The translations under genes were made by a program, and so were the position numbers. The notes below the pieces were generated by a model, which saw nothing but the letters and a program-made list of their open reading frames with translations, ran no database searches and was not told the origin of the DNA. Below are positions 8,526 through 17,125 of a stretch of DNA of 64,000 nt, piece after piece. Origin of the DNA: Sphingomonas sp. (GTDB lineage: Bacteria; Pseudomonadota; Alphaproteobacteria; Sphingomonadales; Sphingomonadaceae); NCBI RefSeq assembly GCF_019746665.1, contig NZ_JAIERS010000005.1, forward strand, positions 1 to 64,000, given 5' to 3'. Position 1 is the first letter of the stretch, and every line of letters starts with the position of its first letter.

Positions 8526-9706
8526 AGGCGCTCACCTGGCACGGCAAGCACGATGTCCGCGTCGAGACAGTCGACGATCCCGAGATTCTGAACCCGCGCG
8601 ACGCGATCATCCGCGTCACCTCGACGGCGATCTGCGGGTCGGACCTGCACCTGTACGACGGCTATATCCCGACGATGCAGAAGGGCGACATTCTCGGCCA
8701 TGAATTCATGGGCGAGGTGGTGGAAACCGGCCCCAAATCGACGCTGAAGAAGGGGCAGCGCGTGGTGGTGCCGTTCACCATCTCGTGCGGCAGTTGCTAT
8801 CATTGCGGCCACCGGCAATATTCGGCGTGCGAGAACGGCCTGCCCGCCGACAATCAGGACATCGCCGCCACCGCTTATGGCCAGCCGATGGCCGGGCTGT
8901 TCGGCTATAGCCACATGACCGGCGGCTATTCGGGCGGGCAGGCGGAATATGTCCGCGTGCCGTTCAGCGATGTCGGCCCGATCGTCGTCCCCGACGGGGT
9001 GGATGACGACAAGGTGCTATTCCTCTCCGACATTCTCCCCACCGGCTGGATGGCAGCGGAGAATGCCGAGATCGCGCCCGGCGACATCGTCGCGGTGTGG
9101 GGCTGCGGCCCGGTCGGGCTGTTCGCGGTGCAATCGGCGTTCATCATGGGCGCGGCGCGGGTGATCGCGATCGATCATTTCCCGACGCGCCTCGCGCTCG
9201 CCAAGCGGTTCGGCGCCGAGGTGATCAATTTCGAAGAAACCAACGTCCACGAGGCGTTGCAGGACATGACCGGGGGCATCGGCCCCGACGCGGTGATCGA
9301 CGCGGTCGGGCTGGAGGCGCACGGGCTGAGTTTCGACAACATCGTCGACCAGATCAAAGTCTCCACCTTCATGGACACCGACCGGACCCATTCGATTCGC
9401 CAGGCGATCTTCGCCTGCCGCAAGGGCGGGCGCGTTTCGATGCCGGCGGTTTACGGCGGCTATGTCGATAAGTTCCCGCTCGGCGCGCTGATGGAAAAGG
9501 GGCTGACGCTCAAGACCGGGCAAACCCATGTCCAGCGCTATCTCGAGCCGCTGTTGGCCGCGGTGCTCGAGGACAAGATCGATACCACCTTCCTCATCAG
9601 CCACCGCCTGCCGCTCGATCAGGCCGCCGAAGGATATAAGATGTTCCACGATCAGCAGAATGACTGCACCAAGGTCGTCCTCAAGACGGAGGCGGCCCGT
9701 GGCTGA
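8522..9706 (+). CDS. Zinc-dependent alcohol dehydrogenase (formaldehyde dehydrogenase-like)
   Basis: This 394-residue cytosolic oxidoreductase belongs to the zinc-containing medium-chain dehydrogenases, the group often labelled glutathione-dependent formaldehyde dehydrogenase. Catalytic zinc ligands are Cys38 (ICGSD) and His60-Glu61 (GHEFMG); the structural zinc uses Cys89, 92, 95 and 103. The NAD(P) fold has GCGPVG. A 20-30 residue insertion ([19 protein letters not shown]) is typical of this subgroup. Its ATG overlaps the SRPBCC stop and its 3' end overlaps the SDR start by 8 bases, so the genes are translationally coupled. The true substrate is unknown. Confidence 0.88.
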   Translation: MKALTWHGKHDVRVETVDDPEILNPRDAIIRVTSTAICGSDLHLYDGYIPTMQKGDILGHEFMGEVVETGPKSTLKKGQRVVVPFTISCGSCYHCGHRQYSACENGLPADNQDIAATAYGQPMAGLFGYSHMTGGYSGGQAEYVRVPFSDVGPIVVPDGVDDDKVLFLSDILPTGWMAAENAEIAPGDIVAVWGCGPVGLFAVQSAFIMGAARVIAIDHFPTRLALAKRFGAEVINFEETNVHEALQDMTGGIGPDAVIDAVGLEAHGLSFDNIVDQIKVSTFMDTDRTHSIRQAIFACRKGGRVSMPAVYGGYVDKFPLGALMEKGLTLKTGQTHVQRYLEPLLAAVLEDKIDTTFLISHRLPLDQAAEGYKMFHDQQNDCTKVVLKTEAARG

Positions 9707-10466
9707 GAAGCTCGCGATCGTCACCGGCGCGTCGACCGGGATCGGCCTCGAACTCGCGCGCTGCGCGGCGGGGGACGGTTATGACCTGGTCATCGCCGCC
9801 AACGAGCCGATGCACGAGGCGGTGGCCGAACTCGGCATCGAGGGTATCACCGTCACGCCGGTGGAATGCGATCTCGCGACGTTGGAGGGGGTGGACCAGC
9901 TGCTTGCCGCCTGCGGCGATCGCGTGCCGGACGTGGTCTGCGCCAATGCCGGCAACGCGATGGGCGGGGCGTTCCTGGATGTCGAGGTTGGCGACTGGAC
10001 CTATTCGATCAACACCAACATCACCGGCACCCTCTATCTGCTACAGAATGTCCTGCGCGGCATGGTGAAGCGCGATCGCGGGCGCGTGCTGGTGACGGGG
10101 TCGATCGCCGGCTACATCCCCGGGCCGTTCAACGCGGTTTATAACGCGACCAAGGCGTTCATCGACAATTTTGCCGACGCGTTGCGCAACGAGCTGAAGG
10201 AGAGCGAGGTCACGCTCACCCTGCTGATGCCGGGGGCGACGGACACCGCGTTCTTCGCGCGCGCCGACATGGAGGATACCGGGCTCGGTCAAAGCGCCAA
10301 GGCCGATCCCGCCAAGGTCGCGCAGGATGGCTGGAAGGCCGCGCTGGCGGGCCGCGACCGGATCGTGCCGGGGCTGTTCAACAAGGCGCAGGTGGCCGCC
10401 GCCGGCGTTACCCCCACCCCCGTGATGGCCGAAATCCATCGCCATCTGGCGGAACCCAAGGAGTAA
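9699..10466 (+). CDS. Short-chain dehydrogenase/reductase
   Basis: This 255-residue protein is a classical SDR: cofactor motif TGASTGIG near residue 9, [10 protein letters not shown], the active Ser in LVTGSIAGY and the Tyr-x3-Lys in VYNATKAF. It starts with GTG at 9699 after ACGGAGG and overlaps the dehydrogenase stop by 8 bases. Its C-terminal part is like SDRs of the stress cluster type found in many sphingomonads. NAD(P) use is likely; substrate unknown. It lies 5 bases before the hemerythrin gene. Confidence 0.87.
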   Translation: MAEKLAIVTGASTGIGLELARCAAGDGYDLVIAANEPMHEAVAELGIEGITVTPVECDLATLEGVDQLLAACGDRVPDVVCANAGNAMGGAFLDVEVGDWTYSINTNITGTLYLLQNVLRGMVKRDRGRVLVTGSIAGYIPGPFNAVYNATKAFIDNFADALRNELKESEVTLTLLMPGATDTAFFARADMEDTGLGQSAKADPAKVAQDGWKAALAGRDRIVPGLFNKAQVAAAGVTPTPVMAEIHRHLAEPKE

Positions 10467-10471
10467 ACAGG

Positions 10472-11284
10472 ATGTCCGTTGTCGACAAGGTAATCGGAGC
10501 GCTGACCCCGCCGGAAACCGAGGAACAGCGCATGCAAGCGCATGACAAGGCGCGCGCCGCGTGCTCGCCGGGCGACTGGCTGTCGATGGCGCTCGACCAT
10601 CACGAGCAGATCTATGCCGCGTTCGAGGCGGTGAAGCAGGCGGGCTCCCCCGACGAGGCGCGCACCGCCCAGAAGCAGCTGATGGCGCTGTTCACCGGCC
10701 ACGGCACCGCCGAGGAAACGGTGCTCTATCCCAGCCTCGCCAAGGACGGGCAGAAGGGCCATGCGACCCAGGCCTATACTGAACAGGCGACCGCCAAGAT
10801 GCAGTTCGCCGAACTCGAACGGCTCGCGCCGCTCAGCCAGGAATATATGGAAAAGCTCGGCCATATCGAAGGCGCGGTGAAGCATCACATCTATGAAGAG
10901 GAATCGATCTGGTTCCTCGACATGAAGGAAAGCGCCCCCGCCGATCTCCAACAGCTGGCGACCGCGCGCTTCCGCGAGGAATATGAGCGTTACATGAACG
11001 GCGCGGAGCAGGGCGGGATCGGCGGCCTGGGCAGCCGCGCCCTGGGCGGCGGCCGCGCGGCGGCGGGTTCGACCTCGAGCGATTTCGGCAGCGACCTTGG
11101 CGGCCGCACCGGCGGCGAGCGCGGATCGCAGGGATCGCTCGGCGGCTCGATGGCGGGCACGGGCGGCACCGGATCGGGCCTCAGCCCCGATTACGGTCGC
11201 GACACGACCGGTCGGGGCGATATCTCCGGGGATCGCCCGGCGACGCCCCAGAGCGGCTCGGGACGGGATAAGGGGGGCTTTTGA
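10472..11284 (+). CDS. Hemerythrin-domain protein with Gly/Ser-rich tail
   Basis: This 270-residue protein has a hemerythrin-like four-helix domain at residues 35-150 with the expected iron ligands in DHHEQIYAAF, GHGTAEETVLYP and HHIYEEE. Hemerythrins bind oxygen or sense redox through a di-iron site. The last 90 residues are a low-complexity Gly/Ser/Thr/Asp tail (GGLGS, GGSMAGTGG, GSGRDKGGF) with no fold, perhaps a linker or surface. It closes the SRPBCC-ADH-SDR cluster and has AAGGAG before its ATG. A perfect 11-base hairpin follows the stop. Confidence 0.83.
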   Translation: MSVVDKVIGALTPPETEEQRMQAHDKARAACSPGDWLSMALDHHEQIYAAFEAVKQAGSPDEARTAQKQLMALFTGHGTAEETVLYPSLAKDGQKGHATQAYTEQATAKMQFAELERLAPLSQEYMEKLGHIEGAVKHHIYEEESIWFLDMKESAPADLQQLATARFREEYERYMNGAEQGGIGGLGSRALGGGRAAAGSTSSDFGSDLGGRTGGERGSQGSLGGSMAGTGGTGSGLSPDYGRDTTGRGDISGDRPATPQSGSGRDKGGF

Positions 11285-11293
11285 CGGTCGTGG

Positions 11294-11320
11294 GCCGGTC
11301 CCGCATTGCGCGGGACCGGC
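11294..11320. terminator. Hairpin between convergent genes
   Basis: A perfect 11-base inverted repeat (GCCGGTCCCGC and its complement) with a 5-base loop sits between the hemerythrin stop (11284) and the convergent chorismate mutase stop (11332). It has no T-run on either strand, so it may act as a bidirectional, Rho-assisted or RNA-end stabilising stem. Confidence 0.6.
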
Positions 11321-11331
11321 TCGGCATTGCC

Positions 11332-11613
11332 TCAGCCGTCGCGAAATCGCTCATGGTGGCGGATCACTTCGGTGATGATGAACCGCAAGAATTTCTCGCT
11401 GAACTCCGGATCGAGCTCGGCGTCCGCCGCCAATTGGCGGAGCCGGGCGATCTGTGCCTCCTCGCGCCCCGGATCCGCCGGCGGCAACCCCGCCTCCGCC
11501 TTATAGCGCCCAACCGATTGAGTGATCTTGAATCTTTCCGCAAGCAGATGGATCAGCGCGGCATCGATATTGTCGATACTACGGCGATAAGCGGCGAGAG
11601 TCGGGTCGGCCAT
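11332..11613 (-). CDS. Chorismate mutase (AroQ type)
   Basis: This 93-residue protein fits the all-helical AroQ chorismate mutase, which turns chorismate into prephenate for Phe and Tyr synthesis. The pattern is clear: AAYRRSIDNIDAALIHLLAERFKITQSVGRYKAE, then LPPADPGREEAQIARLR and EKFLRFIITEVIRHH. Arg, Lys and Glu active-site positions of the family are present. It faces hemerythrin (convergent) and is divergent from the polyprenyl synthase. A second, PchB-like mutase lies at 21867-22175. The Shine-Dalgarno is weak. Confidence 0.88.
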   Translation of the reverse strand: MADPTLAAYRRSIDNIDAALIHLLAERFKITQSVGRYKAEAGLPPADPGREEAQIARLRQLAADAELDPEFSEKFLRFIITEVIRHHERFRDG

Positions 11614-11694
11614 TGCCTGATTTTGCGGCCGGAGCGCCCGTCGCGCAAGGCCGCCCCTTGCCTTTGGCAGGCGAACCAGCCACATCGCGGCGCG

Positions 11695-12708
11695 ATGACC
11701 GCGACCGTCCACCGCCTGGAGACGCGAGGCCAACCCTCGCTCGATCCGATGATCGCCTTGGTCGCGCCTGATATGAATCAGGTGAACACGGTGATTCTCG
11801 ACCGGATGCAATCGCGCATCCCATTGATTCCCGAGCTTGCCGGCCACTTGATCGCGGGGGGCGGCAAGCGGATGCGGCCGATGCTCACGCTCGCGAGCGC
11901 GCGGCTGCTAGGCTATACCGGCACCCGCCACCACCGCTTGGCCGCCGCCGTCGAGTTCATCCACACCGCCACTCTGCTGCACGATGATGTCGTCGATGGC
12001 AGCGATTTGCGGCGCGGGCGGCGCACCGCGAACAACATCTGGGGCAATCCGGCGACGGTGCTGGTCGGCGACTTCCTGTTCAGCCGGGCCTTCGAGCTGA
12101 TGGTCGAGGATGGCGGCCTTAAAGTGCTGAAAATCCTGAGTGCGGCGAGCGCGGTGATCGCGGAAGGCGAGGTCAACCAGCTTACCGCGCAGCGCCTCAT
12201 CGGGCTCAGCGAGGAGCGCTATCTCGACATCATCGGCGCGAAGACCGCCGCGCTGTTCGCCGCCGCCTGCCGGATCGCCGCCGTCGTCGCCGAGCGGGTG
12301 GAAGCCGAGGAACTCGCGCTCGACGCCTATGGCTGTAATCTGGGCATCGCCTTCCAGCTAGTCGATGACGCGATCGATTATGTGTCCGAGGCCCAGGTGA
12401 TGGGCAAGGACGCGGGCGACGATTTCCGCGAAGGCAAGGTGACGCTGCCGGTGATCCTGGCCTATGCGCGCGGCTCGGCCGAGGACCGCGCCTTCTGGGA
12501 AGCGGCGATCGCCGGCCGCCGCGTGGCCGACGAGGACTTGGCCCATGCGGTCGCGCTGATCCGTCGCACTCATGCCGTCGACGATACGCTCGCCCGCGCG
12601 CGCCATTATGGCCAGCGCGCGATCGACGCGATCGGGCCGTTCGCGGGCGGCGCCGCAAAGGCGGCGATGGTCGAGGCGGTCGAATTCGCGATCGCCCGCG
12701 CTTATTGA
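11695..12708 (+). CDS. Polyprenyl diphosphate synthase (octaprenyl/decaprenyl type)
   Basis: This 337-residue enzyme elongates farnesyl-type diphosphates to the side chain of ubiquinone. The first Asp-rich motif is DDVVD at residues 97-101, followed by RRGRRT; the second is DDAIDY. Also seen are GGGKRMRPML near 55-63 and the QLTAQR region. Length and motifs match IspB-like synthases. The start at 11695 begins just after a long unrelated stretch, and the chosen N-terminus (TATVHRLE) is typical. Chain length cannot be told. It overlaps the hrpB reading frame by 4 bases. Confidence 0.9.
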   Translation: MTATVHRLETRGQPSLDPMIALVAPDMNQVNTVILDRMQSRIPLIPELAGHLIAGGGKRMRPMLTLASARLLGYTGTRHHRLAAAVEFIHTATLLHDDVVDGSDLRRGRRTANNIWGNPATVLVGDFLFSRAFELMVEDGGLKVLKILSAASAVIAEGEVNQLTAQRLIGLSEERYLDIIGAKTAALFAAACRIAAVVAERVEAEELALDAYGCNLGIAFQLVDDAIDYVSEAQVMGKDAGDDFREGKVTLPVILAYARGSAEDRAFWEAAIAGRRVADEDLAHAVALIRRTHAVDDTLARARHYGQRAIDAIGPFAGGAAKAAMVEAVEFAIARAY

Positions 12709-15272
12709 GGCCGGCAATCCTCCCGATCCACGCCGTCCTCCCCGATCTTCTCAGTGCCTTGCGCGATCAGTCCCGCGCGGTGCTCGTCGCCCCGCCGGGG
12801 GCGGGGAAGACGACCGCCGTCGCCCCCGCGCTGCTGAGCGAGCCGTGGTGCGCGGGCGAAATCCTGCTCCTCTCTCCCCGTCGGATCGCCGCGCGCGCGG
12901 CGGCGGAGCGGATGGCGGCGCTCGCCGGCGAGAAGCCGGGCGAAACCTTCGGCTATGCCACCCGGCTCGATACCCGCCGCTCGGCGCGCACGCGGGTGAC
13001 GGTGATGACCGAGGGCATTTTCGTCGCGCGCGTTCAGGCCGATCCCGAGCTTGCCGGCGTGTCCGCCGTGCTGTTCGACGAAGTGCATGAGCGCAGCCTG
13101 GACAGCGATTTCGGCCTCGCGCTCGCGCTCGATGCGCAAGCGGCTTTTCGCCCCGATCTGCGATTGCTGGCGATGTCCGCGACGCTCGACGGCGCGCGCT
13201 TCGCCGCGCTGATGGGCGGCGCGCCGGTGATCGAGAGCGAAGGGCGCAGTTTCCCGCTGGAGTTGCGCTATCTTGGGCGCGACCCCGCCGAACGGATCGA
13301 GGACGCGGTCGCGCGCGCGGTCCGCACGGCGTTGCTCGAAGGCGAGGGTGGGGTGCTCGCTTTCCTGCCGGGAGTCGCCGAGATCGAGCGCACCGCCGAG
13401 CGGCTTGCCGGCTTGCCGGTCGCGCTTCACAGGCTCCACGGCACGCTGCCGCCCGCCGAACAGCGCGCGGCGATCGCGCCCGAGCCGGGCGGCGCGCGCA
13501 AGCTGGTGCTCGCCACCTCGATCGCCGAGACCAGCCTGACGCTCGATGGCATTCGTATTGTGATCGATTCAGGCCTCGCCCGCCGCCCGCGCTATGATCG
13601 CGCGGCCGGGATGACGCGGCTGGTGACCGAGCGGGTGAGCCAGGCCGCCGCCACGCAGCGCGCGGGGCGCGCGGCGCGACAGGGGCCGGGGATCGCCTAC
13701 CGGCTGTGGGAGGAAGCCGCGACCGCCGGCCTGCCGCGCTTCGATCCGCCCGAAATCCTGGAGGCCGATCTCTCGGCGCTGGTGCTCGATTGCGCGCGCT
13801 GGGGCGTCACCGATCCGCGCGCGCTCAGCTGGCTCGATCCGCCGCCCGAGGCGGGGGTGCAGGAGGCGCGCGGGCGGCTGCTGGCGCTCGGCGCGATCGA
13901 CGCGGATGGTCGGGTGACGCCGCATGGCGACGCCGTTGCGCGGCTACCGCTGCCGCCCCGGCTCGCGCATATGCTGATCGAGGGTGCGCGGCGGGGCTTG
14001 GGGCGCGCCGCGGCGGAAGTCGGGGTGCTGCTGAGCGAGCGCGGGCTGGGCGGGAACGACCCCGATCTGGAGACGCGCCACAGCCGCTGGCAGCGCGAAC
14101 GCGGCGCCAAGGCCGAGGCTGCGCGTGGGCTTGCCCAGCGCTGGGCGCACATAGTCGACACCAATAGCCCTCTCCCCTTCAGGGGAGAGGGTGGGGTGAG
14201 GGGCGATGCCGCAGAAGAGTGCTCTCAGACCGCCCCCTCTCCCAAACCCTCTCCCCTGAAGGGGAGAGGGCTTCTGGAGGACATCCCCGATCCCCTCGCC
14301 CGCTGCATCGCGCTCGCCTTTCCCGATCGCGTCGCGCGGCGGCGCGATGCCGGCGGCGAGCACTGGGCCTCGGTCGGCGGGCGGGGGTTCAAGCTCGATC
14401 CGGCGTCGTCGCTCGCCCGCGCCGAGTGGCTCGCGGTCGCCGAGACGCAGGGGATGGCGGCGGGGGCGCGCATCCTCGCCGCCGCGCCACTCGATCCGGC
14501 CAGCATCGAGGCGCTGTTCGGCGATCGCATCGAAACCCGGCGTACCGCGCGCTTCGATCCTGCAACGGGGGCCGTCCAGCCGCTGCGCGAACGGCGGCTC
14601 GGCGCGATTCGGCTGGCGAGCGGGCAGGACGATGGCGCCGACCCGGAAGCGATCGCCGCTGCCCTGCTGGAGGGTGTGCGCGAGAACGGCTTGGCGCTGC
14701 TTCCCTGGGGCGAGAGCGACCTGGCCCTGCGCGCCCGCGCCGCCTTCGCGGTCGCTTACGGCGGCCCGCCCGCGCTGGACGACGCCGCGCTGGTCGAGGG
14801 GCTCGACGACTGGTTGGCGCCCTTGCTAGCGAGCAAGCGCCGGCTCGACGCGATCGCCCCCGAGGCGCTGACGGATGCGCTCAAAGGCCTGATCGGCTGG
14901 GACGGAATGCGCGCGCTCGACTTGCTCGCCCCGGCGCGGCTCGAAACTCCGGCGGGATCGAGCCACGCGATCGACTATGCAGCGGAGGCCGGGCCGACCG
15001 TCGAGTGCCGCCCGCAGGCGCTGTTCGGCCTCGCCGCGCATCCGATGGTGGCGCGCGGGGCGGTGCCGCTGGTGCTGTCGCTCACCTCGCCCGCTGGCCG
15101 CCCGATCCAGACAACGCGCGATCTGCCTGGTTTCTGGGCGGGGAGCTGGGCCGCCGTCGCCAAGGAGATGCGCGGGCGCTACCCCAAACACCCCTGGCCC
15201 GACGATCCGGCGAGCGCCCGGGCGACGCTCAAGACCAAAAATGCGGATGCAAGAGCCGCCGGGCTGCGATAA
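12705..15272 (+). CDS. hrpB: ATP-dependent helicase HrpB, with inserted palindromic element
   Basis: HrpB is a DEAH-type RNA helicase of unclear cell role. This 855-residue protein has Walker A GAGKTT at 32-37, DEVH at 125-128, SATLDG, the HrpB core and the C-terminal HrpB domain (RYPKHPWPDDP). Between about residues 486 and 525 a Pro/Gly/Ser-rich stretch (SPLPFRGEGG, SPKPSPLKGRG) has no counterpart in the family and is encoded by two inverted palindromes. The start is uncertain: TTG at 12705 overlaps the previous stop, but an ATC nine bases on has a GAGG before it and would give the usual N-terminus. Confidence 0.92.
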   Translation: MRPAILPIHAVLPDLLSALRDQSRAVLVAPPGAGKTTAVAPALLSEPWCAGEILLLSPRRIAARAAAERMAALAGEKPGETFGYATRLDTRRSARTRVTVMTEGIFVARVQADPELAGVSAVLFDEVHERSLDSDFGLALALDAQAAFRPDLRLLAMSATLDGARFAALMGGAPVIESEGRSFPLELRYLGRDPAERIEDAVARAVRTALLEGEGGVLAFLPGVAEIERTAERLAGLPVALHRLHGTLPPAEQRAAIAPEPGGARKLVLATSIAETSLTLDGIRIVIDSGLARRPRYDRAAGMTRLVTERVSQAAATQRAGRAARQGPGIAYRLWEEAATAGLPRFDPPEILEADLSALVLDCARWGVTDPRALSWLDPPPEAGVQEARGRLLALGAIDADGRVTPHGDAVARLPLPPRLAHMLIEGARRGLGRAAAEVGVLLSERGLGGNDPDLETRHSRWQRERGAKAEAARGLAQRWAHIVDTNSPLPFRGEGGVRGDAAEECSQTAPSPKPSPLKGRGLLEDIPDPLARCIALAFPDRVARRRDAGGEHWASVGGRGFKLDPASSLARAEWLAVAETQGMAAGARILAAAPLDPASIEALFGDRIETRRTARFDPATGAVQPLRERRLGAIRLASGQDDGADPEAIAAALLEGVRENGLALLPWGESDLALRARAAFAVAYGGPPALDDAALVEGLDDWLAPLLASKRRLDAIAPEALTDALKGLIGWDGMRALDLLAPARLETPAGSSHAIDYAAEAGPTVECRPQALFGLAAHPMVARGAVPLVLSLTSPAGRPIQTTRDLPGFWAGSWAAVAKEMRGRYPKHPWPDDPASARATLKTKNADARAAGLR
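14168..14270. repeat. Pair of inverted palindromes inserted in hrpB
   Basis: Two 24-base palindromes, at 14168-14191 and 14247-14270, each have 10-base arms CCCTCTCCCC / GGGGAGAGGG. Their loops are TTCA and TGAA, so the two copies are exact reverse complements and together form a larger inverted repeat of about 103 bases with a 55-base centre. The element is read in frame inside hrpB. The same kind of C-rich palindrome is common in intergenic DNA of this group, so it looks like a mobile REP/RPE-like unit. Confidence 0.8.
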
Positions 15273-15282
15273 GGGGTGCCGC

Positions 15283-15564
15283 ATGACGACCGCCCGCATC
15301 TACCAACGCCCCAAAAACGCGATGCAATCCGGCCGGGCGCGCACGCATGAATGGGTGCTCGAATTCGTCCCCAGCGACCGCGTGCGCCCCGATCCGCTTA
15401 CCGGCTGGGCGGGCTCGGGTGACACGCAGAAGCAAGTGATCCTCGGCTTCCCGACGCTGGAGGCGGCGCAGGGCTACGCCGAGCGCGAGGGTATCGCCTA
15501 TCGCGTGATCGCGGCGGCGGCGCCGAAGCTGAAGCTCCAGTCTTACGCGGATAATTTCCGGTAG
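15283..15564 (+). CDS. Complex I NDUFS4-like subunit (ETC complex I family)
   Basis: This 93-residue protein matches the NDUFS4/18-kDa accessory subunit of NADH:ubiquinone oxidoreductase found in alphaproteobacteria and mitochondria. Diagnostic parts are ARIYQRPKNAMQSGRARTHEW, LEFVPSDR, DPLTGWAGSGDTQKQV and the basic C-terminal KLKLQSYADNF. It acts at the membrane-facing arm of complex I. The ATG at 15283 follows an AAGGGG site and the gene is 10 bases after hrpB. The family is usually annotated as ETC complex I subunit. Confidence 0.92.
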   Translation: MTTARIYQRPKNAMQSGRARTHEWVLEFVPSDRVRPDPLTGWAGSGDTQKQVILGFPTLEAAQGYAEREGIAYRVIAAAAPKLKLQSYADNFR

Positions 15565-15603
15565 TTGGTGCCGGGCGTCGCCGGCAGCGGTGCCTGGGCG
15601 CGA

Positions 15604-16110
15604 TCACCCCAATATCGTGCCCCCCAGCAACAGCAGCAGCTTGCCATCGATCGCGACGCCTTCCGCGCGTTTCGCCGCGATGAAGTCCGCGATTTCGCCC
15701 CTTGGTACGCGGTGGACGGTGATGCCTTCGTCCGCCGTGCCGCCGCCCGCGCCGACACGGGTAAGCTCGGTCGCGCGAACCAGCTCATAGGCCTCGCTCA
15801 CCATCCCGGGTGACGAATAGAACTGGCCGAGCGACACGATCCGTTCGGCGCGATAGCCGGTTTCCTCCTCCAGCTCGCGCGCGGCGGCGGCGAGCGGCGC
15901 CTCACCAGCGCTATCGTCGCCCACCAGCCCCGCCGGCAATTCCAGGCAGCGGCGCCCGAGCGGGACACGGTACTGTTCGACCAGGATCACCGCGTCGCCA
16001 TCGGTCGCGACGATCACCGCCGCGCCGATGCCCCGCGCGCGCGCCACATATTCCCAGCGGCCATCGACGATCATCGTCAGATACTGCCCCTGCCAAACGA
16101 TCTGGGCCAT
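15604..16110 (-). CDS. NUDIX hydrolase, ADP-ribose pyrophosphatase-like
   Basis: This 168-residue protein has a complete NUDIX box: a Gly then AAARELEEETGY, preceded by LELPAGLVGDD. The ADP-ribose pyrophosphatase style is shown by VILVEQYRVPLGRRCLELPAG and FYSSPGMVSE. It probably hydrolyses ADP-ribose or related NDP-sugars. GGGAG lies 6 bases before the ATG at 16110, so this start was preferred to longer readings. It is divergent from mscL. Confidence 0.88.
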   Translation of the reverse strand: MAQIVWQGQYLTMIVDGRWEYVARARGIGAAVIVATDGDAVILVEQYRVPLGRRCLELPAGLVGDDSAGEAPLAAAARELEEETGYRAERIVSLGQFYSSPGMVSEAYELVRATELTRVGAGGGTADEGITVHRVPRGEIADFIAAKRAEGVAIDGKLLLLLGGTILG

Positions 16111-16183
16111 GCGCGCTCCCTTCGCGCTTGCCCCTTCCATTCGCCGTGAAGCTTGGCAAGATGGCGCGCGGGAGGACGGGGCC

Positions 16184-16618
16184 ATGTTCAAGGAATTTCG
16201 CGACTTCATTTCGCGTGGCAATGTGCTCGATCTGGCGGTCGGCGTGATCATCGGCGGCGCGTTCGCCACGATCACAAAATCGTTGACCGATGATGTGCTG
16301 CTGCCATTTATCGGGTGGCTGTTTGGCGGGGTCGATTTCTCGCGCTTCTTCGTGCGGCTGGGGCCGGTGCCGGCGGACTTCAAAGGCGCGCTGACCGATT
16401 ATGCCGCGCTGAAGGCGGCCGGGGTGCCCCTGATCGGCTATGGTGCGTTCGTAACGGCGGTGATCAACTTCCTGATCCTCGCTTTCGTCATCTTCCTGAT
16501 CGTGCGAAGCGCCAACCGGCTGATGGCGCCGCCGCCTGCGGCCGAAGCGGCGCCGGCGCCCGAGCCCGAAGAGGTGACACTGCTGCGTGAAATCCGCGAT
16601 TCGCTCAAAGGGCGTTAG
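16184..16618 (+). CDS. mscL: Large-conductance mechanosensitive channel
   Basis: MscL forms a pentameric inner-membrane safety valve that opens under low osmolarity. The 144-residue protein starts with FKEFRDFISRGNVLDLAVGVIIGGAFATITKSLTDDVLLP, followed by TM2 (AVINFLILAFVIFLIVRSANRL). The C-terminus has an Ala/Pro/Glu stretch then the helix LLREIRDSLKG typical of the cytoplasmic bundle. The stop codon overlaps that of the convergent Rrf2 gene by 4 bases. GGAGGA lies about 12 bases upstream of the ATG. Confidence 0.96.
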   Translation: MFKEFRDFISRGNVLDLAVGVIIGGAFATITKSLTDDVLLPFIGWLFGGVDFSRFFVRLGPVPADFKGALTDYAALKAAGVPLIGYGAFVTAVINFLILAFVIFLIVRSANRLMAPPPAAEAAPAPEPEEVTLLREIRDSLKGR

Positions 16619-17046
16619 GCGGCAGCGAGATCCTGCGCGACGGCGTCCGCCAGGCTGGTGCCATCCAGCACGCGCGCGGTTTCGTCGCGCACGCGCAGCA
16701 TCGCCTGGCGGATCGCGCAGCTCGCCTCGTCGCGGCAATCGGCACAGCGGCGATAGGCGCTGCGGCTGACGCACGGCACCAACGCGAGCGGTCCCTCGAT
16801 CACGCGGATGATGTCGCCCAGCGAAATCAAGTGGCGTGGCCGGCTAAGCAAATAGCCGCCCATCTTGCCGCGCTGGCTGACGAGCAAGCCTGCCTCGCGC
16901 AGATCGGCGAGGATCAGCTCCAAGAATTTGCGTGGCACATTCGCCTCCTGGGCGATCCGCGTCATCGGGATCGGAGGGCTGGCCTGCGGTGCCTCGGCAA
17001 GGAACAGCATCGCGCGCAGCGCGTAGCGGGAACGCTGAGTCAACAT
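16615..17046 (-). CDS. Rrf2-family regulator with Cys cluster
   Basis: This 143-residue DNA-binding protein is Rrf2-like (IscR/NsrR type): MLTQRSRYALRAMLFLAEA, then the winged helix IAQEANVPRKFLELILADLREAGLLVSQRGKMGGYLLSRP. Cys92, 101, 104 and 110 form a C-x8-C-x2-C-x5-C cluster in the place where IscR holds an iron-sulfur cluster, so it may sense Fe-S, NO or oxygen. It is not linked to isc or suf genes here. Its stop overlaps the mscL stop. A short palindrome upstream could be its operator. Confidence 0.85.
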   Translation of the reverse strand: MLTQRSRYALRAMLFLAEAPQASPPIPMTRIAQEANVPRKFLELILADLREAGLLVSQRGKMGGYLLSRPRHLISLGDIIRVIEGPLALVPCVSRSAYRRCADCRDEASCAIRQAMLRVRDETARVLDGTSLADAVAQDLAAA

Positions 17047-17084
17047 GATGCAATGATTATGAACCCGATGCGCCGTCCAGAAAA

Positions 17085-17095
17085 GGATTAAATCC
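17085..17095. promoter_or_regulatory. Short palindrome upstream of the Rrf2 gene
   Basis: GGATT-A-AATCC is a perfect 5-1-5 palindrome located 39 bases upstream of the Rrf2 start, between this gene and homoserine dehydrogenase. It could be an autoregulatory operator, but it is short and seen only once. Confidence 0.25.
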
Positions 17096-17125
17096 GACAG
17101 TCGCGCTAGGTTTTTACAGCACCGG

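Noticed and set aside
12714..12725. ATC start for hrpB
   Set aside because: A GAGG site and the usual N-terminus suggest it, but TTG at 12705 is a normal rare start and also fits, so it is not claimed.
16615..16618. Overlap of mscL and Rrf2 stop codons as a regulatory feature
   Set aside because: A 4-base overlap of convergent stops is common in compact genomes and needs no special explanation.
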